Position numbers and translations under genes: made by a program. A stretch of DNA of 64,000 nt from Varroa destructor (Eukaryota > Arthropoda > Arachnida > Mesostigmata > Varroidae), in the NCBI RefSeq assembly GCF_002443255.2, contig NW_019211456.1, forward strand, positions 48,854,486 through 48,918,485, given 5' to 3'. The notes under the pieces were generated by a model. It had not been told where the DNA came from and made no database searches. It saw only the letters and a list, made by a program, of their open reading frames with translations. Shown here piece after piece: positions 41,210 to 57,356 of the stretch. Every line of letters begins with the position of its first letter. Within the stretch, counting starts at the first letter, position 1.

Positions 41210-42604
41210 TTAAGGAGGAGATTTTATTCTCGAACTCCTCCGTAACGGCCTGTGTACCTCATGGGAATTTTTTAATGACTGCTTTTTTGGGATTGACGCT
41301 TCTCGAGCCTCTTCCAAGCATACTTTTTTGCTGTGATCCGCTTTCTCTGGGATACAACTATTATCGTCGTGCTGAGCTGTAGCGGCTGGCTGGCGACTAT
41401 CACGTTTGTTTAGTGTCATCCAGTTCTGTTGTTTTTGCTCAAACAGATGATTTCGTATATTAGTTCGAGGCGGTGCTCCAAGCGGCGTAGTTTCGCGAAA
41501 TCTCATAGGCGATGTGCGAAAGCCATCTATATTGTCATAAGTTTTATATACTCGAGCAGCTGCTGACGTGAGTGCCGTTTCGATTTTCTGCAATCTTAGA
41601 TCAAGGCTATTCACTGTTGAAGATACCTCTAATAGCAAGCCATGTGATCGTTCCTCAGGTGAACGATACGTGATAGCTTTGTACATGTAAACGACAAAGC
41701 TTAAACAACAGAATACGCGCCGGCACAAGGATAACCTAAAGCTAATTGGGTTAGAAGCCCTAAAATACTCGTGACTTAGGCCAGCGATTTCAAGAGCCCA
41801 CTGCAATATCGCCAGCTCAATCAAAAGGTTGGCAGTGAACAAGAGAAGTAACCATAGTCGAACATGTCGGGTTTGTGGCGGAGTGGTAAGCAAAAACGAG
41901 ATGAGTACGGCGCCTACAAAAAAGGCAAACGATGACAAAGTAGATGCATGACCTGCAATTATCGTGTTCACGTAATGGATTTGGTCAAGCATTATCGATA
42001 ACGATGAACCTTGCGATGATATCTTGTCCGTCAGCTTTTGATTTTCTTGTAGCGCTTTCCGAGTGTACTCCTGAAGACGATCCTGATCGGCCCGTGTTAA
42101 CGCCATTACATCGTTCAGTGATGTCAAGCGATTAGAGAGTTCAACTGAGGATTCGGACAGCGCGTTAATAACTCGAAGCGTGGTACCTTGCCAGCGCTGT
42201 TGTTGCAAAAACGAGCAAATCACTTGAGCATGCGTGAAAAACGTCGAATATGACCCCAAATGCGGGCTGCGAGAAAGAGCCTTAAAGTCAGTGCACTTGT
42301 CTACATGTTCATCAGCCGCGCAACTATAACCGGGATGACCCATTTTCTGTACGAAACATGAGGTAAATGCGAGAGCTAGCCGGTGCTGACTGTCCTCTGT
42401 AAGAGAAACGCATGACGTCTCAAGCTTTTCCACGGCATCCTGCCAACAGGGTCCGTAATGGAGAACCTGCTCTCGAAGTTCGTTGAGGAGCTTTTGGGCA
42501 GCTCCGGATGAATATGATAAAGACACAAGTGGCACTGCTGGTGTAACCGACAGTGACCCGGACAAAAGACATGATAAACACAGTATTAACAACATTGCGT
42601 TCAT
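41210..42604 (-). CDS. bmb: Brambleberry-like (KAR5/GEX1 family) nuclear fusion protein
   Basis: A single-exon frame of 464 residues. Proteins of this family sit in the ER/nuclear envelope and promote membrane fusion between nuclei: yeast Kar5 and plant GEX1 in karyogamy, zebrafish brambleberry in fusion of embryonic karyomeres. Visible: a signal peptide (MNAMLLILCLSCLLSGSLS, 1-19); a cysteine-containing lumenal region with CW at 53, Cys65, LALAFTSCFVQKMG (Cys83), YSC (95), DKC (104) and THAQVICSFLQQQRWQ (Cys130), which matches the family pattern; a coiled-coil-like stretch (~150-215); three hydrophobic segments (~222-240, 249-270, 289-309); and a basic, Ser/Lys-rich tail. The start Met directly precedes the signal peptide. 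Its lack of introns is unusual beside its split neighbours. Family call rests on the cysteine/aromatic pattern and topology. Confidence 0.85.
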   Translation of the reverse strand: MNAMLLILCLSCLLSGSLSVTPAVPLVSLSYSSGAAQKLLNELREQVLHYGPCWQDAVEKLETSCVSLTEDSQHRLALAFTSCFVQKMGHPGYSCAADEHVDKCTDFKALSRSPHLGSYSTFFTHAQVICSFLQQQRWQGTTLRVINALSESSVELSNRLTSLNDVMALTRADQDRLQEYTRKALQENQKLTDKISSQGSSLSIMLDQIHYVNTIIAGHASTLSSFAFFVGAVLISFLLTTPPQTRHVRLWLLLLFTANLLIELAILQWALEIAGLSHEYFRASNPISFRLSLCRRVFCCLSFVVYMYKAITYRSPEERSHGLLLEVSSTVNSLDLRLQKIETALTSAAARVYKTYDNIDGFRTSPMRFRETTPLGAPPRTNIRNHLFEQKQQNWMTLNKRDSRQPAATAQHDDNSCIPEKADHSKKVCLEEAREASIPKKQSLKNSHEVHRPLRRSSRIKSPP

Positions 42605-45600
42605 GCAACGGCCGATAGTTACTCACATCAAAAAGATTTCAGGTGACGCTCAAACATGACTTACGGCAGTCATGACATCGACTGTTTCTCTAACAATGTT
42701 CATTCTTCATTTTTTTAACGTTTTTTGGACATGGCCTGTTTGAAAATTCCATGGCAAACACCGATAATATTTTTAGGTAAGTTTTACTATTTGCTCTCTG
42801 CAGGTCGTTTTATCTGTAGAACACTTATTGTGTGTCATGTCGTTTCTGGCCTGACGCGCTTCTAGCCTACAGCCAGAACCTCATCCGCTTGTGTGGGTTT
42901 TACAGGCGTGGAAGCAACAGATGAACCAATGCCGCTCTTTGCTTTAGCTAGTGAATTTTTTTAGTGCTCTCCGCGGAAGGTAAATTTGAACATCTACTCG
43001 TTTGTAAACAAACGGTTTGGTCAGTCTGCTGTGAAATACTGGCGGGCTTTTAAAGTAACGCAACGCTAAATACGAGGGGTATTTATTTCTCTTTTCGGCA
43101 TATACTACGCAGCAAGCGTAACCGAATGTAGAAGTTGAGTATTAATTTTTCTACTCTTGGATAATTTCATGGCCGCGGTACTGACTCGAAGATGTCTTTA
43201 CGTGGTGTATGGCCAAAACAAATCTATAATAGAATTTGAACATTCACCTTCCTGAAAATAATTGTGTAACTGGAGTATTTATTAAATTTATTCAGTAGCT
43301 AACTCCAGCTTCTCCTTTTCACGACAGGCCCCAATAGTACTGCTCAGTATTGATGAGTAGACCTGTTAAGGAAGAGAGCTCAATATGAAGAATATTGGAA
43401 AATCAAGCAAAAGAAAGAATTACTGTAATAATTACCTTCCCTATTAGAATTTATCCTGGAGAAGCAAAGAGTGTTTACGTGTAGACTCAAAACCAAAGCA
43501 TCTCTGTGTCCCTTTGATTAGTCAACAAACACATTACCGCTGTACCATGGGAGAAACAACTTATAATTAAGTTGTTTAATTAATTAATTAAAGTTGGTTA
43601 GTCCTATTATTCAGAGGCTCTTGTATTTGAACATCTACATTGCTTAAAAAATATATAAATTTCTACAGTAGAATTTCGTTATTTTGGTTTTTATTGTTTT
43701 TTTAATATGTAAATAAATAAGCCAGTTTATAGTTCTGGAATATAAAAAATATTTTCTTATTTAAAGCAGCTTGTGAGAACCACCGTAGAGCGTGGTCCTT
43801 TCATTTTAGCATTCAAAGATAACGATGTTTTATTTACTACTCAAGCCAAACTTTATTACCTGTTATGATAGCAGATATATACAATGGTCTCATATTACTT
43901 GTGGATGATTTGTGGTTCGAATTTTATGTATAGTGGTATATTTTGTTAATAAAACTTGGATTAATTAACTTGGAATTGTCAAGTGACGGCACGAAACAGT
44001 GTTGCAAATCTTAACAATTTGTTCATCTGAAACACTATAATGAAATTCAGTAACCACAAATAAGGTTTAACAGATAATAACAGTTATTACAGTGTTGATA
44101 ATGGGGTTTTTTCTCCTGTAGTTCTCATGTAGCACAATATTGGTTGTATCCGCTTACTCAGCACTGCATTATACGAAAAAAAAAGAAAAATTTTCTTTGT
44201 TATATTAAATAGTAGTATATTCATTCAAAAGAAATTGTCATTTTATGGCTGCTTATCCGCGTGTAGGTCTAACTGACTTCTTATAGTTGACCTCGCTCTT
44301 GGAAAGTAATGGTAGCTCTCATCAATTACACCAATAATTGAGAAAGGAATACAAGCGAACACAAGAAAAAAACTTTGTTCTTTTTTTATGTGGTGTTTTA
44401 TTCACGTTCTCTACATTGCCTGTTAGGGAACTCTATAAAAATGAAAGCGTTCTGCCAAAGTATCTCTACGGGAATTGAACTTGCTAATAGTATTTTGAGA
44501 TTTTCATAAATATAATATTCAACATTTCAAAGCCTAAGTATTGCTTGAATATTCTTTGAGACTCTCTATCGAGCGTACCATGTTTTTAAACGAACGGCTT
44601 CTACTTAGCAAGAGTTTTGAATAGAGAAAAGGTTCAGTGTCAATGTTGTAACGGCTAGCTTACTTTTAAATGCAGAGGCTTACAGTTCTATCAATTTTTT
44701 TGTTGTTATTGTGGCTAATTTCGTAGGCTGTCAACACCGATGTTCACGTTCACTCTTCATAATTGTAGCAGTTAAAAGGGGACAAGGCAAACCCGAGTTT
44801 TGGATACCAATTCTGTTGTTGGCGGAAGCAAGCAATCCACATCACCACTTCTTGGTGTGTTAATGTTGTAATGTGATTGATGTAACATAATTTTAAACCA
44901 TATCTAATACTGCACAAGTAACCAAAACATGATTAGATGATGTTACAGATGAGAACTGAATTCAGATGTGCGCTTACTAGGGATACAACACTTACAATAA
45001 ACATTTAGCTTTGTGTTTACCATAAAAAAACACTATAAAAATTAATATTATATTACGATTTTTTATGGAAATTGGGATCTATTGGGTTTTCTTTCAGTCG
45101 TTTCAAAAGAAATTGGACAAAATCATTTTTTAATCATTTATATTAATTGGTTTGTTAAGGCTTCTTAGTTTGTTTTTGATTTTTGAAGCGAGTGTGCTAC
45201 GATACATTCAATAAGGACTATAAATCGGATAAAAAAAGAAGCTGCTAAATAAAAAGGTATGAGAACATATGGCTTATATTCCTAAGCTTAATCGTCTCAC
45301 GCGGGACGTGTATCCAAATGTTCAGCTTTGTCTATTTTTCCCATTGACGCGGCATAAGGTGTATTACACAGGTCAAATTGTATGTTTCGAAATGTCGTAT
45401 TTCTTTTTGACTGAGACTCCTTCCCATGGTTGTGACAATGTTCCTACCATTAGCTTTAAAATACTTTATCTTCTACTAATTGAATTAAACTAATCGAAAA
45501 GGTCCTGTTTGAGCATTTTACTTCTATGTAACGGAATCAACTTCTGTGTGTCTGTGTGTAATCTACCTAACAGACGTCCTAGCGAGTAAAGCACTACGCA

Positions 45601-45678
45601 TAGTGTGAGCTCAGGTATTAGTGCCGTCGCCCCAATACGCTCAGCACGTAACAACGTTTATGCCGGGTATCATACACA
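42605..45678. other. Divergent intergenic region, brambleberry-like to glutaredoxin
   Basis: Both flanking genes are transcribed away from this region, so promoters of both should lie in it. No coding exon or RNA gene was recognised. Much of it is very AT-rich, with short TTAA/ATTA runs near 43570. Confidence 0.5.
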
Positions 45679-45828
45679 ATGGGCAGTTCTCGTTCCCGAT
45701 CTGTTGACATGTCGGGTGATGCCGCTAAGTTTGTTCAGGAGAAGATCTCCGCCAATCCTTTAGTGGTCTTCTCGAAGACAAGATGCCCTTACTGCACTTT
45801 AGCGAAGCAGATTCTCGAGAAATACAAG
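45679..45828 (+). CDS. GLRX: Glutaredoxin exon 1 (CPYC active site)
   Basis: 50 codons ending LAKQILEKYK, followed by GCGAGT. The nearest GT, four bases further on, would put exon 2 out of frame. Confidence 0.92.
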
Positions 45829-47507
45829 GCGAGTGTACGCGTGGATGCGGAATAAAAGCTCCGTTTCGCAACAATAGATGTACTAACCTCGTTACTTTGA
45901 ATGACAAAAGCTACCTTTCTTTCGATAACTCGACATAGCAGTCTATAAATTATCTGCGTGATAGATCGGTGCGTAACGTATTTCCCTGTTAATCTTAGGG
46001 ACACGCTATAGTTTAGGTTTGAATCCAGCAATAGACATATTTGGTTTAGTGCTGAGCCTGAGCCGTCTGATACAATGCGTCACGGTGATAGCGGGCGTAA
46101 AACTTGCGATATAGAGGCTGTCTGCAAATTCTGTCTGATCGTGTCCCCCGAAATGCCATAATTGTGTCACCTGCTTATGGATTATTATGATTCGGGTGAT
46201 GTCGAAGTTTTTGTGTTTGTGTGTAGGAGCGCTAAGGCACTCTATGCTTGCTGTTCACTGAATATTAGCGAGGCCGATATAGATATGATTAACCGTTGAT
46301 CGGCCCAAGCGGAGCTTCCGGCCTACATGCGATCAGCCGCTAAATAATGGTGTTATCAAGGGGTTTTTGTGGTGGTCTTTAACATGATGTGAACGGCTGC
46401 TTCGTGTGAGTGCAATCTTCGGTGCTGAGACATTCTATGACGGAAGATGATTGCGCTTAGTTAGCTTAATTAAGAAAAAAAAAACTTTTATGCGAGGTGA
46501 GAGAACGAAATCTGTTTTTGGATAAGATATTCATGGATAGGTTTCTACAACGGTCCAAAAGTTCAAAAAAACTGTAGTCGTTGCTACAGATTCGAGGGTA
46601 AGCTCAAATAGAAAATAGAAATTACGAATAAAATTATACGCTTAAGTGATGTTTTTTAAATATTTTTCACGAAATTCCACGATATTACATTTAGAAAATG
46701 CGGATGTGATCCTTAACTTATTTTATGCTGCTGAAAAATAGTAAAAAATTTTGATACGAAGTTTTATTATAATAAAGCTCTTCTTTATTATAATAAAGGT
46801 TCGATATTCTGACCGTCTTTAAAGCGAATTAGTTAACTTTTTTTTACTCATTATGATTTAATATTTAAAACGAAATCATATAATACGCGGTCTCGTTTAT
46901 ATTGGAATTTATAGCAGGACGGCTAGATGATTAAGTTAGTATCTTTTCAAAAATAACTTCACGTACAAATAGCAGACGGTCTGCGACTAACGCCACCTGC
47001 GATGTGGAGAATGTATCGCTGAGGTGTCAAACAAACAACCGAACCTATCAAAAACATGGGTCATTTAGTTGTAGTCGATGTATAGAATTCCAGTAGACGA
47101 TAAACACTATAAGAACTGCTAAATTGCTATACAAGCCAGAAAAATCAGTAGTAAATACTAAATCACCATCAGTCACTTGAAGTCGATCGTTATAGAACTA
47201 CAATTGAATTTTACTTTCCATTTTCAATAGAAATTGCTATGTTTCCTGTCATAAATATTAATTTCTTCAATATTGTTCTCGTTACCGGATCGGGTTTAAA
47301 CAGGCGAAATTCGAAGTTATTGAACTCGATGACCGCTCTGACGGAGATGAAATCCAGTCAGTTCTGGGCGAGTTGACGGGCGCGCGAACCGTACCGCGCG
47401 TTTTCATCGGAGGCAAATGCATCGGTGGCGGATCGGACACGCAGGCCTTAGACAAGGATGGCTCGCTCGAAGGAATGCTCAAATCGGCAGGAGTCCAATT
47501 GGGTTAA
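45679..47507 (+). CDS. GLRX: Dithiol glutaredoxin, 2 exons
   Basis: Exons 45679-45828 and 47304-47507 join in phase 0 to 117 residues. Glutaredoxins reduce disulfides and glutathionylated proteins with glutathione. The thioredoxin-fold landmarks are present: VVFSKTRCPYC with active site Cys36-Pro-Tyr-Cys39, TVP with cis-Pro81 (GARTVPRVFIGG) and the glutathione-binding GGGSD (91-95). It resembles animal GLRX/GLRX2 dithiol proteins rather than monothiol CGFS types. There is no obvious organelle presequence; the first 12 residues are Ser/Arg-rich. The only intron placement that keeps frame and fold is after AAG at 45828, giving a GC-AG intron (GCGAGT donor, AAACAG acceptor). The start is the first Met in frame; Met11 is an alternative. 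Confidence 0.93.
45829..47303 (+). other. Glutaredoxin intron (1.5 kb, GC-AG)
   Basis: No coding content seen. Contains a 14-bp palindrome TTTATTATAATAAA in two copies (46763-46776 and 46784-46797). Confidence 0.6.
46763..46797. repeat. Duplicated 14-bp palindrome
   Basis: TTTATTATAATAAA is self-complementary and appears twice, separated by 7 bp. The two copies can pair with each other or fold individually. Confidence 0.8.
47304..47507 (+). CDS. GLRX: Glutaredoxin exon 2
   Basis: Starts AKFEVIELDD after acceptor AAACAG and ends SAGVQLG with TAA at 47505-47507. Carries the TVP and GG motifs. Confidence 0.93.
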   Translation, partial: AKFEVIELDDRSDGDEIQSVLGELTGARTVPRVFIGGKCIGGGSDTQALDKDGSLEGMLKSAGVQLG

Positions 47508-48777
47508 TAGCAGTGCACGGTCAATGCCGCTTCACAAAGGCTGTTAAATCCTGACAGACTCAAATGAACTTATGATAAAGTCAGCAGTCGATTGAGCTTA
47601 TATATGCAACGAAGATAAATCTACGCGAGCTGCGATTGGTTACTATTGATATTAGTTGCTATCAGGTACTAAAAGTGGGAGTAAAATAATTCTTTGTGAG
47701 TATTTTTGTAGAATGCGTTTTTGTTTTTGAAAAAGCGGCCATAGCACGCCAAGTGAAATAAGTGAATGTTACTGTTTGGACTGATGCGGCCTGAATTGCA
47801 CTTTATATATGGTTAAAATGTATTCTGAGAAAGTATTGGTAAATGAAGATTCTTGGTTTATTAAAGCAATATAAAACTATACAGCTATATTTGATAAAAA
47901 TGATTAAATTATAAGTAATAAAATATTATTGGGAAAATAGGAAATATTTGGCACACTGGCTCGCCTTCACTAGAAATTAGCACGTGAGTGTATTGAACCC
48001 AAAAAGCATAAGATATTGTTGGCATTATGAACACGACTGCCATGTAAACTCAATTACTCCAGGATCAACGTATATTCGAATATAAAGTAATTAATATTGG
48101 ACGCTTTCAATTAAGAGTGAGATCACATAGACGATATATACGTGAAAGAGACTAATATTTAAAACTATCTGAAATTACTGAACTTAGCACTCAGTTTTAT
48201 GTTTTAAGCAATGTTACTGTCATTTGTCTAATGGAAGCTTCAAGAAAGTATTCTAATTTAGGCTTATTTGAAAAGACCATTTCACCTCATGTTTCTTACA
48301 CATGTCACCCAGCACTGTTTTTCCCAACATAGTCACCCATATAATTCTCCAATCTCATAAGCATTTTCTTTACAAACTACAGGTTGTTAAGTATTTCTTT
48401 CTTCGTTTTCAAAGACCACTACGTGAGTGTTTATCGTGAGCGGCCATCTACAAAGACAAACGTAACTTCGCAAAAAAATCGTATTAACCTTATTCAAGCG
48501 AGCAATATCAAGATGGAGCACAGGTTCAGCCTTACTAGGAACAGCCGGAATGTACTGCACAAATTCTTACCTGCACTATTTTTAATTTAAAATCCGTATC
48601 CGGTAATGGCAATTAGAAAGAAACGCAACTACAGGGATAAAAATGGTGACCTAAACAAGATGTCATGACCTTCTTCTGTTCCCCAGCAAAGCAACTTTTA
48701 AAAATTACACACTAAATATCTATTTTTATTGTAAACATAGTTTATTGTTATAGTTTTGTATATGATAAATGTTTATA

Positions 48778-48877
48778 NNNNNNNNNNNNNNNNNNNNNNN
48801 NNNNNNNNNNNNNNNNNNNNNNNNNNNNNNNNNNNNNNNNNNNNNNNNNNNNNNNNNNNNNNNNNNNNNNNNNNNNN
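48778..48877. other. Assembly gap (100 N)
   Basis: Exactly 100 N in a row, the usual placeholder for a scaffold gap of unknown length. Open frames running through it are meaningless. Confidence 0.99.
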
Positions 48878-49462
48878 ATAGTACAGTACATTGTTTTATA
48901 CTCGCCGGGATTCGTTTATTGTCTAGCAAGTCTAGCTCACGTTCCCGTAATGTATTTATATATGTAGCAGGTGTAATGTCAATGATTTTTAATTTTATTA
49001 CTATTTACGTTTCTTATTACTCAATAAGGGATGTTTTTTCCGTTTTATACCTTGAGAACAAATAACTACAGGCTCGTTTATTTACACACAAGTAGGTTCT
49101 CGGATCACAAACTTTATATAATCCGATAAATTAGTAGAAACTATCTAAGTAGCATTTGGAATATAATAATAGTGGTTGCTTATTTTTAATAATGGAGACA
49201 AATCTTAAATGGAGTCTACAATGAGAAACGTACAATGGGTAATCATACACCATGAATTAGACCAGTTGAGGATCTCTGCCGAGCTTTTGACAACAAGGGG
49301 TAAAACGTAACGTGCAGTGGATAAATGTTTCCTTTTTTTTTTGGTTTGTAACCGAATACTTTTTGTGGTGGTGAACTATATGCATGATGTGGGCATGTGA
49401 AGCGAAGAGGCAGATCTTGAAAGGCCAGATAATTAATTCGCTCTTAATTTGAGCTCTCTGTT

Positions 49463-49482
49463 TAATAATAATAATAATAATC
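49463..49482. repeat. (AAT)n microsatellite
   Basis: Six AAT units. Confidence 0.85.
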
Positions 49483-50499
49483 ATAGCCATAAGTATTATT
49501 GTTAGTATAATAATTCCAATTCCTGCGAAAGCAGCGGCCTATATATTACGTACTTTCGCAGTAGCTACTAGAATCTGTTATCCTAGATAGCAAGCTCGTC
49601 ACTTACATTGCCAGACAAGTATTCTTCCATGATAACTTAGTGGTGCTGTACAATTTAAATATTTGCGTATCATTGCTGACGATACTAATTCCCGCCCTTG
49701 ACAACTTAGTGTGGCGATTTTCTCCAATCACTTATTTTATTTGTTTTTTTTCGTTTATATTTCAGAGGGACCACATGTTTAAGACAACTGAACGCAAACA
49801 CTATTGCTATAATACGGAAAGTAAAAAGTTAACCTTTAAAACGGAACTTTAGATAGGTACATGTTACACTGACATAATATATAAGCTTTGTCCTGATATA
49901 TGAGGTAAATGTGTGGCCCGTTTAATTGAAAACAGCTTAGTAATATTTCGCTTACGCAGGACAGTACTCTGATACAAATGTATCATCTTAATAGATAGCT
50001 AGCAATGTTAATCATTTTATCAAGGAGAGCGCACGTGCATTTATCAAGCTCTTAACTAAGAGTCATGCCATTATACGGTTACAAAATTTGCGCCCCGCTA
50101 CACGGTTCAAGGAACATCGGGTTCGTGAAAAGAATTCTAGCTACTGCTTAGATTTTACCCTCTGAATCTTGTCATACAAAGAATAAACTTATTGTACTGC
50201 TGTGTAAACTAAGTGCAGTAATGGATTCAATACGCTAATGTTTTGCAATTTTCACTGTAGAAGCTACTTTTTAGTATGCTTTCTACGATTGACAGCCAAG
50301 ACTGACAATGTGTCGCCAAAGGGATTTGTAATCTGTCATCGTGTACAGGTTTTGTCACAAGAGCACATTCTTGCTTTTGTTCTCCACCAAACATTTCTTT
50401 AGAAGAGTTAGTTTCGAGGCCGGACATGTGTTACTTCTAGATGAGCCACGAATCGAAATGATACATGATAATGTTACGCGAACTCCTGGCGTGTTTCCA

Positions 50500-54648
<4,149 letters not shown>

Positions 54649-57131
54649 TTTGACTTGTTCGTTCCGACTCAACAGGCCAGCAAGACACGTATGCTTTCCC
54701 GTTAGCAGAAATACTTCGTTGTACTTTACGGGTATCTGTCTCAACGTTGTGAGATAGAGTAGCTGGAACGGAATCTTTTTCAGAGACTGCCAATTCTGTT
54801 TCGTGTTCAGTGTCGTCTCGTTTTCCGGCGTTTGTACACACGGACACGCGCACAACACTTATCTGCCTGAGTAACAATAATAACAATATTATTAGAACGT
54901 GTATACTAGATATTTTTGCACGGGCGGTAGAGCGATCCTCACACCCGAGTCACCTGTGACAGCCACTCAGTCGATTGCATGTAGATAAATAGAAGGGTGA
55001 TGGCGCCGATTCTACGAGTTCTGTTGATTCTGGCTTCTCGTTTTGTTCCGTACTCGCTGCTGCCACTACTGTTAAAATCACTACCACCTACCGAACTCTG
55101 GTTACAGTTAGGACAACAGACAGCGGCAGGGTACCAGAACCGACCACAACAGCTCAATGAGCTACCAAATATAAGTGTGTGTTTGTGTGTTATTGGAGTG
55201 GATATACTAGCTTGCTTTGTCGGGGTCCGCCTGCTCTCGCAGTTCAACAACAACAGCAACAACAGCAACAACACACAACGAACATCGTCTTCTCTGACGC
55301 TGCGGCCGCCGCCGCCACCACCACCATTCGACACCCACCAAAAACTAATGACACAATCACAACTACACACAAGCACACACCCAGTCATGTACACATGCCT
55401 AACAATATACGTCGATCGTTTCCCTGTGTAGCACGGAAGGTTGCAGGGAGAACACAGAGAACATGGGCGTAAGCACTTATTCGCCGATGTTGTTGTGCAG
55501 AACTGGCAGACGGATGAGGGATCGACAAAGAATAAAGAACAATAACAGAGCAGCAAGCAGAATGAGCTAAATGAATGAATGCATTCGTTCGTATGGCCGG
55601 CGACTCGGAAATATGATTCCGACAGACAGTCGATAGGCAGCTGAACTGTCTGTATGCGGGTTTAGGTAGTACGAAACTAGTTCTCTTATGATGACGATGG
55701 ATGATAGTGAGCGTAAGCAAAAAGCTGACTGAGAGACGAGTTCGTGGCGCGCAAATAGCCAGCTGAGGTTGAGGCTAGCTAGTTTTAGTCACTTTAATTA
55801 CTAATGACCTTCTTTTTTCGGCTGAAATACATAGCGAGCTGTAACGGTCATCTGTAAAAAATAGATTAGAATTGCTTTAATAATACATATAAAATGTTTT
55901 GCAGAAATTGGAATGTCGCAGTCTCCACAAAGAAAATCTGCTGAAACCTCTCAACCCTAGAGAGAGCGACATTGCTCTATGAAAACAGAATTCGAATAAA
56001 CTACAACGAATATAATAGATAAACATTTGATCAATCAGCCTGTTTGGTTATCAGCGTATATCCATAAATAAAAATTCTCACTCAAGTTTCTTTTTACGAC
56101 AAATCGATGACAGAGACGCCCATCTGAAATGAAATCTTTAGTTAATCAATATATTTTAGCTATTTACATCACCTTCCTGTGTCAAGGTTCTGTATCTCAT
56201 ACCAAACTCAAAATCTGAACAAAGAGTGCGGGCCATAACGTATGTAGCCGAGGGCCTTATTATGCAGGCCAGTAAGACAAAAAAATAAACAGGTTTGGTT
56301 TCAATCTTTGCATAATTATTTGTGTTATTGCTTAGGTGACTACATCGAAGTTTAAGTGTCAAAACCTAATAATTAAAAGCAAGCCTTCCTAGGGTATACA
56401 CAATTCCTTAGTTATCTCAAAATCTACGAACAGCAAACCCATGATTTAACTATAACACGTCTTTAGATAAGTCTGCTATATACTTAACACAGGTACGTCG
56501 AGGTACAACATCTTAGATACGAGTGATATTTCTGCAAACGTGAACAGGGCACATTTATATGGCTTAATTCAATCGCCTCTTGTGATCAGATTACTTTCCA
56601 CATTTAAATTTCCCCGTCATGTTGGTGCCGTTTCACTTTTTCTGTTCATTTTTACGATATATGTGGTTGGAAGAATAACACGAACTTACGAATTAAATTG
56701 TCAAATTTTTTATTTCCGCATTCCGCGAAACATACGGCTCCAAACACTAGTATATCCGTATACACGCACTTGGTTACAACACCTAACAACTAAGTAACAG
56801 TGGAATTTTGCATAAAACAAATTTCTGTGTGGTATATACGACGCCAATAAATAATTCACGTTCGCTTTATAACGTCCTAGTGCCTAACGTTTTCATCGTT
56901 TTGAATAATTTGCGCTATACAGTCCACAACAGTTTGTGCAGTCACATTCGGCGGGTAAATTTTACATCTCATTCCAAATTCCCGAGATCTGTCTTATACT
57001 CCTACTCACTTGCAATAATTAATGGTCATCTTTTCCACCTATGTATTCTCTCAGGTCCTTCTTATGAACGAACAAAAATTTGTTGTACCGAAAAATAGGT
57101 GATTGAACAGCGATTGAATTAACTCGGGGAT
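54649..57131. other. Intergenic region between ABCB7-like and FAM76 genes
   Basis: The genes run in the same direction. The half nearest FAM76 (about 54900-55760) is GC-richer, with CAA/CAG and GCC/ACC runs, and is the likely FAM76 promoter or 5' UTR. Overlapping long frames on both strands there follow the repeat composition and show no domain. The rest is AT-rich without recognised features. Confidence 0.5.
55245..55279. repeat. (CAA/CAG)n imperfect trinucleotide run
   Basis: Mixed CAA and CAG units ending in CACACA, followed at 55302-55328 by GCC and ACC units. This explains the poly-Asn, poly-Gln and poly-Ala frames over it. Confidence 0.85.
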
Positions 57132-57356
57132 TCATTTCACCCTGTCACTAATCAGTGCCGCGTTATGTTGCTGATTCCAGAGGTGCGCATAGAAAGAGGA
57201 TGGTTGCGCCAGAAGGCTCTTATGATTTCCCGATTCGATGATATAACCGTTGCGCAGGACAAAGATTTGGTCAGCGTCAACAATTGTTGATAATCTGTGA
57301 GCTATGCACAACGTCGTTTTGCCTGACGCAGCTCTCCCGAGGGCCATCATGATTTT
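57132..57356 (-). CDS. ABCB7: ABCB7 exon 12 (H-loop, C-terminus)
   Basis: Begins [20 protein letters not shown] with the switch histidine in [14 protein letters not shown], and ends ISDRVK with TGA at 57132-57134. Confidence 0.92.
   Translation of the reverse strand, partial: KIMMALGRAASGKTTLCIAHRLSTIVDADQIFVLRNGYIIESGNHKSLLAQPSSFYAHLWNQQHNAALISDRVK

Larger units (their letters stand above)
47508..50499. other. Convergent intergenic region, glutaredoxin to FAM76
   Basis: The two genes converge here, so it carries both 3' UTRs. AATAAA occurs at 47917-47922 on +, about 410 nt beyond the glutaredoxin stop. An assembly gap and an AAT microsatellite are listed separately. No coding exon recognised. 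Confidence 0.5.

Noticed and set aside
43905..43935. GGTTCGAATT-like word resembling a tRNA B box
   Set aside because: No A box, acceptor stem or cloverleaf could be drawn around it; no tRNA was found elsewhere in the window either.
48726..49065. Open frames spanning the N gap on both strands
   Set aside because: They exist only because N codons do not stop translation.
54939..55556. Long overlapping frames on both strands (205 aa on -, 144 aa on +)
   Set aside because: They run through CAA/CAG and GCC/ACC repeats, overlap each other and have no recognisable domain.
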